Shown: in pieces, positions 31,779-45,059 of the stretch
Position numbering within the stretch: position 1 is the stretch's first letter
How the letters are laid out: every line of letters begins with the position of its first letter
DNA from: Massospora cicadina
Lineage: Eukaryota > Entomophthoromycota > Entomophthoromycetes > Entomophthorales > Entomophthoraceae
Length of the DNA stretch: 64,000 nucleotides
NCBI GenBank assembly: GCA_022478985.1
Contig: JAKSZP010013339.1
Location: forward strand, 1-64,000
Direction: 5' to 3'
Translations under genes and position numbers: made by a program
The notes under the pieces: generated by a model
Told to the model about the DNA's origin: nothing
The model's database searches: none
The model's input: the letters and a program-made list of their open reading frames with translations, nothing else

Positions 31779-33244
31779 ATCATTGGAAATCTCTGCTAAA
31801 ATGTAGGCGATATCTCTAATCAAGGCTAGGAAAAATATGCAGTTGAAAACAAAACTGACTTTCTTTTAAAGCTTAGGGACATTTAAAATTTAGCCAAAGT
31901 TTGAGACACATCAGGTATGGTAAATTCCCAAACAATTCAGCGGAATGTGGAGGATTTTGGAAGACATAATCTAATCTGATTGATTTGTCAGGTTCAGAAA
32001 ATCCTTAACTAGAAAGATCTTTAGCAGCTAATTTAGAGGCTTCAGGAGGATTTTGTCCCTTTAGCTGCTCGTCTTAGAATTCATCACTAGTGAATTTTAG
32101 TAGCTTCTGTAGCAGTAGACTCCCTTAAGCAGATCTTAAATTATCCAACATTCAAACTTCATTTAAAAAATCAAAAATTATATTATTCACAACAATGCCC
32201 CTCAAGATCTTAATGAGGAGGGACATAGTTTTTGAGGAATCTAGCGTGGACAGAATTTACAATAAAGCCTTATTAGATGGAAGCAATTGAGTACTGCGAC
32301 CTTAATGATAGATTACTTGATATGGTCCTGACCATAGCAAATCAAATTTTTGAACCTGCCCCTGACTGGTGGTGATAGAATAATACCAGTTCCCCTGGCT
32401 GATACTCATGCAAAATTGGTTTATGTAACGATAAAGTTATCTTGATTGAAACATTCTGACTCAAAATTTGAAAAATTCAAGTCAAATCGTTTTAAAAATG
32501 TTTTGGCTCAGTCATTTTGGGCGCTGGGTTGTGCCTCGCCCACGTTGTAGATTAGGCTGGTGCAAGCTTAATAAATCTTGAGTGAGGCCCTGAGGGACGC
32601 CTTTATAAGTCGCACCTGCCAATTCTAATATTTACCTTCAAAATAATTCACCCTATAATTCCCTTCCTGGGGTGCAATGTCAGTTTCTCCCCATATGAGC
32701 TCTTGTCAATGGCCCTTTTTATCTCCAGAATAAAAATAAAGTTTGTTTTGGGGTTAGCATGCCTCACTTACCTGTTAGTTTTTCAGAAATTTTCTTTGAG
32801 GAGCTTACACATGGTTGGGTCAGACCAACCACTATTCAACCCTTGCATAACCAACTCATAGTAGGCAATGTTTGGTGCTGTTGGTGCCCCAAAACTCTCC
32901 CTACTCAGCTAGGCTACTTTGGTTGCTTGTTGATGCACCAAAGAATTATTTATTTTATGGCAGTTGGAAACTGGGATTTACTAATCATAACATTATTACA
33001 AAGTCAAATGTGAGCTGCACGCCTCCAATCCCCAGTTTGGCTGACCTCAGTGGTCACTTGGTCCTGGTTGTCGAGGAACCAGCACTGGTGGGAGCTGGAA
33101 ACTGATGGCCTACCCTGGACTTGAAATGAACTTAAGTTGAAAATCCTGGTGGGGCCTACCTCTCATCAGGTATTTGGTTGACACCAAGAGGACCTGTCCA
33201 CGCAGGGCTCCCTCACCCACAGATGGTCCACCTGGAAAGGGGAT

Positions 33245-33540
33245 GGCCATCCAGCCACGCTGTACTGCGCTTCTTCACGCTTCTGTTGGAGAAAGCGCCT
33301 ACCTGGTCATGATGGGAAGGTCATCGCCAACAGGAGCCTGGGAGGGGGTGAGCAACACAGCCAAGTTCTGGGCGTGCATCCTCAGGCCAGGGCCATCCAG
33401 ACACACTGGACCGCGTGCCCCTCTCACATTTCTTTTGGTGAAAGCGCCTTCCAAGTTGGGATGGGAAGACCATCACCAATGAGAGCCTGAGAGGGTAGCG
33501 CAACACAGCCACATGTTGGGCGTGCTTCCTCGTGCCAGGT
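33245..33540 (+). repeat. tandem duplication of about 149 bp in the first T8 internal region
   Basis: The block starting ggccatcca and running through ggcgtgc.tcct occurs twice in the first internal region but once in the second. This matches the 149-bp length difference (733 versus 584 bp). Confidence 0.7.
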
Positions 33541-33683
33541 GGGCTGATTCTGGCAGCCCAGTCCTGATTCACTATTGCCATTTGCATTTTCCTTCAGGGG
33601 CAAAGAGTCTATCCAAGATAATTTTTCTGTGGATTGATGTAACTCGCCCTAGGAAGCCCTCATCATGGCATCCTTCCGCTGTG

Positions 33684-33707
33684 GGGCCCCTCTTTGGGGA
33701 GGGGCCC
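33684..33707 (+). other. GC-rich hairpin before the T8 polypurine tract (copy 1)
   Basis: GGGCCCCTC-tttggg-GAGGGGCCC, a perfect 9-bp stem about 20 bp before the next LTR. Identical at 34842-34865. Confidence 0.7.
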
Positions 33708-34841
33708 TTCTCTAGTGGGAGGTAATGTAACAATCAAGTTTGTCTCAATTGTTAAATTCTGACTCAGATTTAGAAAATCCAAATCTGAGTCAAATCACTT
33801 TAGAAATGTTTTTGACTTGATCATTTTGGGCGCTGAGTTTTGCCTCGCTCAAGTTGTAGATTAGGCTTGTGTGAGCCTAATCAATGACTCAGGTGTGGCC
33901 CCTGAGGGGTGGCCTTTATAAGGCGCACCTGCCAATTCTGAAGTTCACTTCAGAATAATTTACCCTAGCTTTCCCTTCCTGGGGTGCAATGGCAGTTGCT
34001 CCCCAGATGAGCTCTGGTTAATGGCCCTTTTTATCTCCAGAATAAATATAAAGGTTGTTTTGGGTTAGCATGCCTCACTTACCTGTTGGTTTTTTCAGAA
34101 ATTTGCTTTGAGGAGCTTACACTCGGTTGGGTCAGACCAACCACTATTCAACCAATGCATAACCAACTCATAATAGGCAATATTTGGTGCCGTCAGTGCC
34201 TCAAACCTCTCCTACTCAGTTAGGCTACTTTGGTTGCTTGTCAGTGCACCAAAAAATTATCTTATGGCAGTTGGAAACTAGAATTTTCTGATTGTGACAT
34301 TATTTTAAAATCAAATGTGCGCTGCATGCCTCAATCCCCAGTTTGGCCAACCTCAGTGGTCACTTGGCCCCAGTTGTTAAGGAACCAGCACCAGTGGGAG
34401 CTTGTGACTGATGGTCAACTATGGACTTGAAGTGACCGTCAGTTGAAAATCTTGGTGGGGCCTCCCTCTCACCAGGGATTTGGTTGGCACTGAGGGGACC
34501 TGTCCCAGCAGGGCTCCTTCACCCACAGATGGTCCACGTGGAAAGGGGATGGCCATCCTGCCACGCTGTACCGCGCGCATCTCTCGATTCTTTTGGATAA
34601 AGCGCCTTCCTGGTTGGGATGGCAAGGCCATCGCCAACAGGAGCCTGGGAGGGGTGCGCAACACAGTCAAGTGCTGGGCATGCGTCCTTGGGCCAGGTGG
34701 GCTGATTCTGCCATTCCAGTCCCAATTTGCCCTTTCCATTTGCATTTTCCCTCAAGGGGCTCAGAGTTTATACAGGTTAATTTCCTGGGGTTTTATGTAA
34801 CTCGCCCTAGGAAGCCCTCATCATGGCATCCTTCCACTATG

Positions 34842-34865
34842 GGGCCCCTCTTTGGGGAGGGGCCC
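34842..34865 (+). other. GC-rich hairpin before the T8 polypurine tract (copy 2)
   Basis: Same stem and loop as 33684-33707, in the same place relative to the third LTR. Confidence 0.7.
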
Positions 34866-35465
34866 TTCTCTAGTGGGGGGTAATGTAACAATCAATTTTG
34901 TCTCAATTGTTACATTTTGACTCAAATTCAGAAAATCCAAATATGAGTCAAATAATTTTAAATTGTTTTTGAATCGGGCATTTTGGGCGCTGGGTTGTGC
35001 CTCACCTGAGTTGTAGATTAGGTTTGCACGAGCCTAATCAATGACTCAGGTGAGGCCCCAAGGGCGGCCTTTATAAGTGCGCCTGCCAATTCTGAAGTTC
35101 ATCTCAGAATAATTTACCCTAGCTTTCCCTTCCTGGGCAGCATTTTTTGGTTGCTCCCCAGACAAGCTCTGGTCAGCGGGCCCTTTTTTATCTCCAGAAT
35201 AAAAATAAAGATTATTTTGGGATTAGCATACCTCGCTTACCTGTTGTTCTTTGTTAAGTATCCATTTTGAGGAGCTTTTGCATGGTTGGGGATGACTAAC
35301 CACTTTTACGTTTTGCATATCAACTAGTATTAGGCAATGTTTGGCGCTTTCACTTCCCCAAACCTCTATCTACTCAGTTAGGCCACTTTGGTTGCTTTTT
35401 GGTGCACCAAAGAATTATTTATTTTATGGCGGCTGGAAACTGGGGTTTTTGATTGTGACAGTTTA

Positions 35466-38400
35466 TGGGCGTTGCTTTTATTAACCTCTGGTTTACTGAA
35501 AGACCCTTAGACTTAGTAGCTTAAACTTGTAGCTAAAATGATTCATTTGCAGGCCTTTGCATCGTGAGCCCAGTTGTTTCTGGCATGTAGATCTCCAAGA
35601 TGGGTGAACACTCGAGGATAAGACCATCTCTGAACCATATTAGGCTCAAAATGGTTACATCTGGATAATGTGATGGTAACTCATGCGGTATTCCAATAGA
35701 GCCACCAGGATGTATTCATCTTACCAAAATGGTTCAGCTTGAGCCATTTTCAGAGATGCCAGATAAAGTTCTAATTGCTCGTTCCACTGCTCCGTTGGTA
35801 GCAGGATGATATGGAGCTGTAAAGGAGGGATATGTGCCCATCAACGTTTAAGGTCAGCAATTGCTTGAAATATGAAGTTGGTGTTATTTTTGGGAAGAAG
35901 TACCTTTGGGGTGCTATGGTGGAACATACCTGTTTGAGTTGAACTAAAGTAGTCACTTTAGATGTAAGCGAGGTAACAAAAATGGCTGCAACCCATTTTA
36001 TGAAGTAATCAATCCTCATTATAATAACCAGTGCTGCACATTGTCATATTTAGTGGACTGACAATGTCAATGCTGACGGTAGCAAAGGGGGAGACAGGAC
36101 TCACGACCTGGTGTTGATACGTCAGATTGGGAGGTTTCTGCCTGGTATAAATAAGACAGAAATCAATGACATTATGGATTCACTCAATCATCCTTTAACA
36201 GTAGCATCTCTCTCACAGCCACTGTTGGGTTTTCCTGATGGTGCCATGGACTACAGTTGAATGGCCCTCCAGAGTGGTCTCCATTCTAGCTGACGTGCAA
36301 TTTAAGGCAACAAGAGATCCAACCTTTTTTGTATAACAATCTGACCTCAACCTGGGTCCGCGCATCATTTTCTTAATTGTTGCTGAACTGCAGGAGTCTC
36401 TTGACTCCAATTCCCAGGTTTCCCAATAATGTCGTAAAATTGATCTTCCTCAAAGGCATAAAGGGTCAATATGGGTAGTTAAGACAATATGTTGGCATTT
36501 TGATATATCATTCCAGCGCGATGAACAATGGAAAAATAATATTTTGGAGTTTGATTGACCAGAGGGATAGTCGTCCATCTGGGTCCTTAATTTGTTGCAG
36601 ACACCATAGAGAGGCATGGTCTTTAACCACTGGAAAATGTTTCCCATTTAGGAAAGGATGGAAAGGCTTAATAGCGAGCAAGACAGCCAGGAACTAACGC
36701 TCAGTGACATTGAAATTCCTTTAGCCAAAGTTTTTATTTTACTATAAAGCTATAGGATGGCCAACTTGATTTGCATCAAGTTGAGTCAGGATGGTCCCAA
36801 CAATCACATCACTAGCATCAAAGAAAAGAATAAACGGTTTGTCAAACTCCTGATGTATCAATATATGGGTGGTTGCTAGAGCTTTCATTAGGACATCAAA
36901 AATGTTGTTGAGTTTCTTCCCATTGGAACGGAACCTCCTTGTGGAGCAGATATGTCAGCAGTTTGGTGAGCTTGGCAAAGTGGGGAATAGATTATCAACA
37001 ATAGCTGTCCATCCAGGGTATACCTGAATATCATGTAATCTGGAGATTCAAGTCATCATCTCAATTGCGACCACTTTTCATGGTAATGGTGAGATCCCTT
37101 CCCAGGTAACTTTATGCCCAAGGAATTTCATGTCAGGTTGAAGAACTGGCATTTGATGGTTTTAGCTTCAGCGAAACAGTGAGGAGATGTTCAAACACTT
37201 CCTCTAAGTGAGCGAGTTTTTGGTCAAAGGTGCGTGAGAACACAGTCACATCATTGAAGTAAACTAACACACATGACATCTTTAAGTCCCCTAACAGGCC
37301 ATAAATCGCCCTTTAGAAATTGGTCGGAGCGTTTATAGTCCTTGTGGCATTCTCATAGGTTTGGACAACCCCTCACTTGCTATGAGAGCACTTTTTTCCC
37401 AATCCTCTGGCGCAAGCTTAATCTGAAGTAGCCACTAGCAAGATCCAATGCAGAGAAGTTGAAACCGGCCAATAGTTGTAGGGAATCATCAATTCATGGT
37501 AGCGGATATCTGTCCTTTCAAGTAAGGGAGTTCAACTGGTGGTAGTCCGATTATACCTGATGTCCCCATCCTTCTTTTGTATAAGCACCAAGAGCGAGGT
37601 AAATGGATTCTGTGAGGGCTTGAGTAATCTGGCGTCCAGGAGTCGCTTTAGTTCCTTTGCCATCCAGGATTCTTTGACAAAATCTTTCTGGTAGGGCTGA
37701 GCATGGATTGGAGAAGAGTAACCAGTAAATATCATGTACTATACACCTTTCACCATCCCAAAAGTCTTTGAAGCTTTTGACATGTCAGCATATCTTAAAT
37801 AAAAAAATCCACTTGACACCGCTGCTTAGGTAAGGGTGTCACCTAACTTTACTTCCACGTGGGCGATGGTAGTGTCCTCACTAATCCTTGAATCATATAA
37901 ATCTTTACACCCATAAATGGATAAAAATTGATTGGCAGGTAGAGTCTGGATTTATGCAATGGGTTGATTTCTAGATATCTGTACAGGGTGGTTAATAAAA
38001 TTATCCATCAGTATGGATAGGGACCCTGATAAGCAGGATCTAGTACCCCAGGTCAGATAAGTGGCTCACAAATGGATGGGTTAGAATCTTCATAAAAACT
38101 AACAAATGGTTCAGAGGAATACTACAGGATCCCCATGCCCACCAGCATTTGAGATTTTGGGGGTATAACTACGCAGTTTTTGGTGTATAAAGGCGTCCCT
38201 TCTTGAGCCTCTGCACTGTAAGGGAAATTTATTTTACCCCAACTACTTAGTACTATAGCCGCTCATGAAGTTATAATGTTCCAATAACAAATTCAAAGCT
38301 TTCTCATTCCATCTTTTTAGGGACGTCTTTAACAACTAAGGGAATGCAATATACTAGAATAGAAAAGTACAAGTCCTTATGACTGATTTTGGTATCAAAT

Positions 38401-40827
38401 TAGAAATTTTTGTGCCTATGAGAAGATCATAACTAGCAATACCCAGCACAACTGCCGGAGGCTGACACAACTAGTGTTCCAAGCTGGAGAAGCAGAGAGG
38501 AGAACCTATAGATTGGGTTATTGATGCCACACCATCACATAATCTAAAGTATGGTTTTTATCCGGTGCAACCTTTATCCATTTCAACAATTTAAGAGCAA
38601 ATGACATAAATCGGCGATCTGGTATTGACAATGGACAGAATTTTTACCTTATGGACAACTACTTCAACATGGGTAGCCTCAGTATCAAAATTGGGTTTGA
38701 ATAGCTAAAATTTGCCGGTGGAAGTGGCTGGAAGGAGCAGGGTAAAAGGAATTTAAATTCTTGTTTAAAATTAATGAGTCTGGGACATACACTTCAGCAG
38801 TGTGGTAAGGACGTAACATTCATTCTGGGTAGCCACAGTAGATTTAGGATAAGGCATCGTGTCATTAGCAGAGGGTGCCGTACACCCTAGACTGACTCCA
38901 TTTTTCCCGCCTCCTTGGCCTTTTTTCCAACAAGATTCCTTCTAATGACCAATGATTACACTGTATTAGAATGGGGGATCATCAGTATTAGATCTTTGGA
39001 TCCATCCAACTGAATAAACATGTGGCCAATACCCCTTGTTATGGCCTTGACGCGCCTCCAGCTAAGGCGACTCCATGATAGATTCCTTAATAATGAGAGT
39101 TGATCTTAACAATTTTTTTGCATTTTGAAAGTGAGGTATGAGCGTAATGCTACTTTGGGACCCAGAGAGGATGTCAGCAATAGCGTCACCCAAATTAACT
39201 TAATAACAGGATGTGAGGGCCTGCAATTTATGATAAAAACGCTCAGCAAACTCAATATTATTCCCCCTATTTAGGGCAGATCCGCATAAATTCCTGTTTA
39301 TGGTTAGAAAGGGTGATACTACTGCCAGATTTTTGATAAGGGCTTCCTTTAGCCTCGCCCAAGTTGTATACTCTTTGAAGTATGACATGATGATATATCA
39401 AGTCTTACTATAAAGACAGGTCTTTATGTGCTGGCACTTTTGGCGATCTGTAGCGGCCTCCATTGTATTTCATAAAAGTAAAGATAAGAATGGAAATTTC
39501 GATCCCAGACACATACTTCTCTTTGAAAGTGGGTTTGCAAATCAAACAGGTTCATATAGGACATGGATAGCTGGAAAAAGAGGATAATCAGACTCTGTTA
39601 GTTCAGTAGTTCTGAGGTCAAGTTGGGGATAGCCTTATCAACTTGATGGCGTAAATCATCCATATTGTCTTGTAGGGTGATATAACAGATGCTAACATGA
39701 TCAAGGAAGGACTTGGTATCTAGGAGTCGCCAAAGGTCTTAATTCTAGGCAGACTAGATTGCTACTTTAGGTGATAAGATATCTTGTTTAGTAATCATTA
39801 ATTGGAGTTTAGCATTCATCTGGTTGAGTTATTTTCATCTGGGTCTGATAGGATCTCTGTGAGGTGATCAACCTGGAAAAGGTTTAGTTTAAAGAAACAA
39901 ACTTATTTTACAATGAGATCTGGGTTATATCCTCATTGAGAAACTCTCTTCAACAATCATCCATGCTCTTCAGAGAGAATCTTCTAGCATCTGTAGCTCA
40001 AGGGCTTTGATTCAATCTTTGTGATTTTCGCCAAAAGATGGTCCATTGGGTGAGGAAGTCCTTGGGGTCCACAAGGACCCTCAGGCCCAGTAAGGACAGT
40101 TGCACTGGGAGGACCTCATTGGATAATAACTTCCTGAACCAGCGGCATGGCAGTCCTCTTGCTCAGTTGCTGAATTTAAACAGCTAAGGCTTCTTTTCAA
40201 GGGGCAGTGGTTTGACAATTTACAGCAATTAGTTTGATAAATTCTTCCCAAGCGCATTCCACTCGTTGGTCAAGGTTGGCAGTGGCATGAGCCAACCACT
40301 GAGTGAGTTTGACATGTAGGTAATGGATAAATCCGTTGTCAATTTGGGTAAACTAGTTTTGAACCTGATTTATCTCCCAGTGATTATCCACAAGGTTTTG
40401 CAAATATCACTGACAAATTGGATATGGCTTTATACAATTTGAGGAGGTGAGAATGAATTTGCTGGGTGAGTTTGAGTTGCTGCTGGATTTTTATATGATT
40501 TAGATATAGTAACTGCGTCTGATAATGAATGGCGGGGTGAAAAAATAGATGAAGATATGTCTCCATTGGCGCCACCCCTATTTCAGTACTAGGAAGGTCA
40601 GGCGAGGAATACAGATGTTGCATACAGGGGTCACATGCAAATTGACTACAACTGGATCGTCCGCCAGGATTAATAGTTTTGGATAAAAGCTAAAGATTAT
40701 CATCTAATTCCGCCACTTAATTTGGTAAAGGGTTGCATCAGGGGCTTAAATAGTAATAGTTATTGTCACTCTGAACTCAAGCTCTCAAGTGCTCAGAAGT
40801 GGCATACCTTTATTATTGGAAGTGACC
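35466..40827 (-). pseudogene. T5 gag-pol (decayed)
   Basis: Read on the minus strand from high to low coordinates. A gag block at 39200-39388 (YTTWARLKEALIKNL; NIEFAERFYHKLQAL) resembles retrotransposon capsid. RT at about 37735-37240 has LLDARLLKPSQNPFTS, FNFSALDLASGYFRL and a degraded catalytic box YFND in place of YLDD. RNase H near 36850-36795 has FILFFDASDVIVG. Integrase near 36110-35760 has VSIDIV and HPATNGAVERAI. Stops throughout. The last part continues at 32423-32195 after T8. Confidence 0.75.
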
Positions 40828-41304
40828 TATCAGGAAGTTGAAATGACTGGACAATATGTTACCCATACCAGCGGATCAGAGGGGGAATTGAGATGAGGCT
40901 TGAGATTTAAGGAAAAGGTATATGAATTATAATCGATCAAAATGATGACCATTCAGCAAATTGAGGGTAATTACACTGAGATTTGATATTAATGAGAACT
41001 TCTAGAAATGGAAAGACAAATAGAAAATTACCAAGATGAGGATGCATCCAGCTTGGGGAACTGAGATATAAAGAGTCACACGGAGGATTGAAGGGGAGGT
41101 CTTTCCTGGTGATTAGGTGGTTGCAGATAAGTTTGCGATTTATATTAAATAGTAGAGGTTGAAATAAGCATTAGCTCCATATATAGTTTATTTAGTTTTA
41201 TTAGAAAGTTGACGATCTTCATATCATTTGATTTGGTTGCTCAGTGGCTAATACCCTGTGCAAACTGACTTGGCAGAATCAAGCATATACGCCAAGAATC
41301 AACA
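40828..41304 (+). repeat. T9 5' LTR
   Basis: Matches 47686-48164 along its length (for example GCATCCAGCTTGGGGAACTG). Ends GAATCAACA, one base before the PBS. Confidence 0.9.
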
Positions 41305-41837
41305 GTGGTGCTCAATACAGGGGGCCACTGGTCAAATGTAGTTCTTTGACGCTAGGATACAATGATGAGCCCTCATTCACTCTAACAAAATTTGATTGGA
41401 TTCCATGTGCATTATGCCGAAGAAGCACGGGAGGCACCTACCAACAAACCAGTATTATTAACTGTAACTGAAATGGGGGATGGTGAAGTTATGATCAATA
41501 TGCAATAAGAAAAATGCCCTAAGCTGATGTCTGATCAACAAGGATTCTTTATTAATGTGACTCCTCAGCAGCTGCGGGATATTATGGAGTGGCTGTTGTG
41601 CAGATATTGATTATACAAAAATGAGGCTGGGGAATACTCCCTGAGTTTTTTTATAAACAACGAGACCAAGAAATCACTACGCTCTGTACATTCTTATCCA
41701 GATGCAAATACAATGGGGTTGACTCGCCACCTAGGTACCCACAGAGTCAAGGAGTATCTAGCCACTTATGTGAAACCATCAATCTGCCAGCTACTGCGTG
41801 TGCTGGCTCACCACATTATAGAAATTGGATATGTATT

Positions 41838-43680
41838 ATGATTCACTCAAGTGCAGCAAAACAATACTCACCTCCTGCTCAACCTCCTCAATTGTTTGTT
41901 TTTGGAGGTACAAGGGGCGCTGGTACAGATGGACCATCATGTTGGGGACGTCCAATGTCAATTGGACATTTTTGTACCACAGTTAACTTTAGAATTACCT
42001 CAGGTAATAGGAGAACTGTTGGATCAGCACGGCTTATCAGCGGAGTGGATTCAGGATGTAACAACGTTGGGGAATAATACTGAGTGCTTTATGATGGATC
42101 TAGCTGAATGGGTGGAAGCCCTCAAAGCTGTGATTGCTTATCTTAAGTAAAAAAATGACACTGATGGAATGGAAAGTGGCAGATCAAGTTGGCTCCTTAT
42201 CAGCTGAATTAACCCAACTTCATATCAAATGGAGTAGCCAGAGAATGACAGATAATGCGCTTATCCTTTGGTCAATGTCTCCCAAGTATTTCCAGCTAAT
42301 CTGTCAGGTTACACAACTGGAAGTTGTTAGCCAGGCTGAGTGCCGTCGAGCCTTCCTTCTTCTGATTGGTGAGACAAGAGAGTATGCAGACATGCAAGGG
42401 CGCCTTGATGCCCTTCAATGGGCCAACGAGGAATTGGTAAGGGAAAAAGCCTCCCTCCTTAACCAAATAAACAATGCTAATCAACAGGCGGATAACGCTA
42501 GCCAGCAGCATGCACACATGCAAAACATAATCAAAGGTGTCCTCTTGCAACTACAAGCTGCGGAGAAGAAACTGAACGTTGAGTGGGAATTCCATCAGGA
42601 GTTGCAACATCAGTATGAGCACTGCAACAGGAATTTCAGAATGGATGGTGTAGATGCTATTCAGTTAAAGTGGCGCAGTTGATCAATGAACATTTTGCGG
42701 AGAACGCTGAAGCGAGGGGAACAGGTGCAGTTAGTGGTGATTTTTAGGAAGAATGCTATGGATCAGCAAACGAATATCCCTCAGGAGTTACTATGGACCC
42801 CCACACAACACCATTACTTCCAAGTCCTTTTTGAAAGATTTGAGTCCATCTGGCTGGCTGTATGATAATGCACAAAGAGGTGGTTCCTGTAGTTGCTCTG
42901 GAATTAATTCGCCTGCTCCTTGCGGCAGGAACCTGGAGCAAGGTGAAGTTGTTTGAATCAAAAAATTAACTCCTTTAAGTCATGATGGGAATCTACATGG
43001 TTACTTTAAGAGTTTTGAATTTGCCAGAAGAAGGGGCTTCTGATTGACAGAAGGCAAAACTGTTGCTGTCTGCTCAAGATGTGGAAAGCGCTGATCAAGT
43101 TACCTGCTATCTTCCAACTAGCTCAGTATCCTATGAAGAACTTAAAGCGATTGTTCTCCAGCTGTTTGAGGGCGCTACCAAGATGGCCCAACGAAAAGCT
43201 GACTTTATGACTATACAGTTTCACCAAAATGAGACCCTATTAGAATTTGCTGAACGTTTCTTGGTGGAAGCACATTACTACTTGGAGCTAACATTTTATC
43301 CACCGAGGATGTTAGTAAAGTGATGATGGCTAGCCATTAAACCATATTGGAAACTATATAATGCTATGTCTCACGTTTTGGATGGAGATGCCAGACTTAT
43401 CCAAATCATGAACACCTTATGACAACTCTTCACCACAATCAGCGTCCCCAACATAGCCCAAAAAACTCTGCTGTCTCCACTCCAAACTCTTCAGGATATG
43501 GGCCACAGCGACTGGGTTGTCAGCTGCTGAAACATATTTATCCCTCATATGAATCAGTGGACCCCTTTCAGCCTATGTATGCTTCACCAGTTCATCCACA
43601 ACCTTGGAACCATACCATCAACTTTTCAAACTGGTCCTTCCGCCACATGCTATATACGTGAACCTTTTATGAATAATTGT
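41838..43680 (+). pseudogene. T9 gag
   Basis: Open pieces 41851-42150 and 42134-42682 form a long helical N-terminal part; the second is a clear coiled coil (ANEELVREKASLLNQINNAN). A capsid block at 43063-43323 (ATKMAQRKADFMTIQFHQNE; LEFAERFLVEAH) is homologous to 55593-56234 of T10. A degraded knuckle CFKCD-stop follows at about 43680. Several stops. Confidence 0.75.
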
Positions 43681-44159
43681 TTCAAGTGCGATTGAAGAGA
43701 AAATTATACAGGTAATTGCCCTAGCAAACCACAGGTGTATGCAATGCCAACTGAGAAAATTGAGCAGGGAAAAGCTCGAGTGGAGTAGAGACAGGATGCT
43801 CTACCTCTGCTAAGTCCAATTCACTTGTCCCTAACAATTCCCAAACGTCTTTTTGGGTAGAATTCAAATATTAATTGGATGATTAGATATACTAATAGCT
43901 TCCATTGAATACCCCTGCCTCCACCTCTGAGAGTAAAATTTCACCCTGAGCTCCAAGTTCTGCCAGGACGTGCAGAAGCCATATACGTGGCGGATCCTGG
44001 AAAAGACTGGCACCAGCAACTCGGATCCCTTGACAGACGTCACCTCTTTAGTAGGGGTTAACAGCCATTCTGGTGGAAAAAATTGCTAGTGAGTATCCTC
44101 AGGTTGGCAAGGGCTTTTCCTCCTTTTTGAGTAACACAAAGCCCTTGGACGTACATTTA

Positions 44160-44958
44160 ATAAACATTGATGGTTCTTCTTACTCAGAATGAACTTACTG
44201 TGATATTTTTGTTCAAAACACAAAAATATGCGCTATCATAAACATGGGAGCCCCTGTGAACATAGTCTCTACCCAGCTGGTAACTAAACTTCTGTTGAAA
44301 CTGGATGTGGACCATCGAGTAGTATATGGATCATGGGGACGCATAGCTTTGTATATGAAGGAGCATATAAGGCATTGCCTTTATGAATTGGGTCAGTTTG
44401 GGCTTCCTCTCCTCAGTGGTTTTGCCTAATAACAACTATGTCATGTTAATTGGCGCAGCATTTATGAGAAAATTTGGTGTTGTGATAAATATGGCGGAGG
44501 AAACTCTTACTATTTTAGGCCAACAGATCCCCATATATTTTACCTCTTGTGGAATCCCAATAGATCTGTTACGCTCTAGTCAAATCAATCTAGCGTACAG
44601 AAACAGAGTGATTCCTGTTTGTCATTGATGACTGAAGCGGCGGACCAGGGTTCTCCCCAACCAGATTTATGAGTACAAAGGGATCCCACTTTGGGCAGCG
44701 AGCACTTTGAGCCTATCATATGGACACCAGTGCATAGTAGGGACTGAGCTTGAAATTGATGTCCCTAAAGAGCTTTATGGAGAAATTATGGCACCTCACC
44801 AGCACTCACAGCTTGAACCACATGTGGCTCCAGGTTTACTGCTACCTGGGAATGGGGAGGTGAAAGTGCTGCTAGAAAACTTAAAGAAGGAGACATTAAT
44901 GATCAAGCACCAAGTGGTGGCTTACCTACACTTAGTTCTTATAGAGGAAGTTCACTAG
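44160..44958 (+). pseudogene. T9 protease and spacer
   Basis: CAIINMGAPVNIVSTQLV near 44231-44280 is the retropepsin site with the catalytic Asp-Thr-Gly changed to Asn-Met-Gly. NYVMLIGAAFMRKFG follows. The spacer to RT contains HVAPGLLLPGNGEVKVLLENL, shared with T7 and T10. Confidence 0.8.
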
Positions 44959-45059
44959 ATTCATGATTTCAGCTCATGGGAGGATCTCGAACTACTGGCA
45001 AGCTCATCGTTTGGCATATTGACCATTGTTCCATGGGAAGCGCTTACGTGATTGTTGGC

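Larger units (their letters stand above)
32424..35460 (+). mobile_element. T8: non-autonomous element with three LTRs
   Basis: Three LTRs (32424-32992, 33726-34299, 34884-35460; 569, 574 and 577 bp; TGTAAC...ACA) separated by two internal regions (32993-33725 and 34300-34883). A single exact TSD GTTTA brackets the whole unit (32419-32423 and 35461-35465), so it sits in T5 as one insertion. Each LTR has TTTATAAG-type TATA and AATAAAAATAAAG polyadenylation motifs. The internal regions lack RT. They keep only a C-terminal pol-like tail (RPRKPSSWHPS...GPLFGEGPFSSG) and a G-rich polypurine tract. Confidence 0.9.

Noticed and set aside
33174..33482. 102-codon frame in T8 as a protein gene
   Set aside because: It spans the 149-bp duplication and is not preserved in the second internal region; Gly/Pro/Arg content reflects GC-rich DNA.
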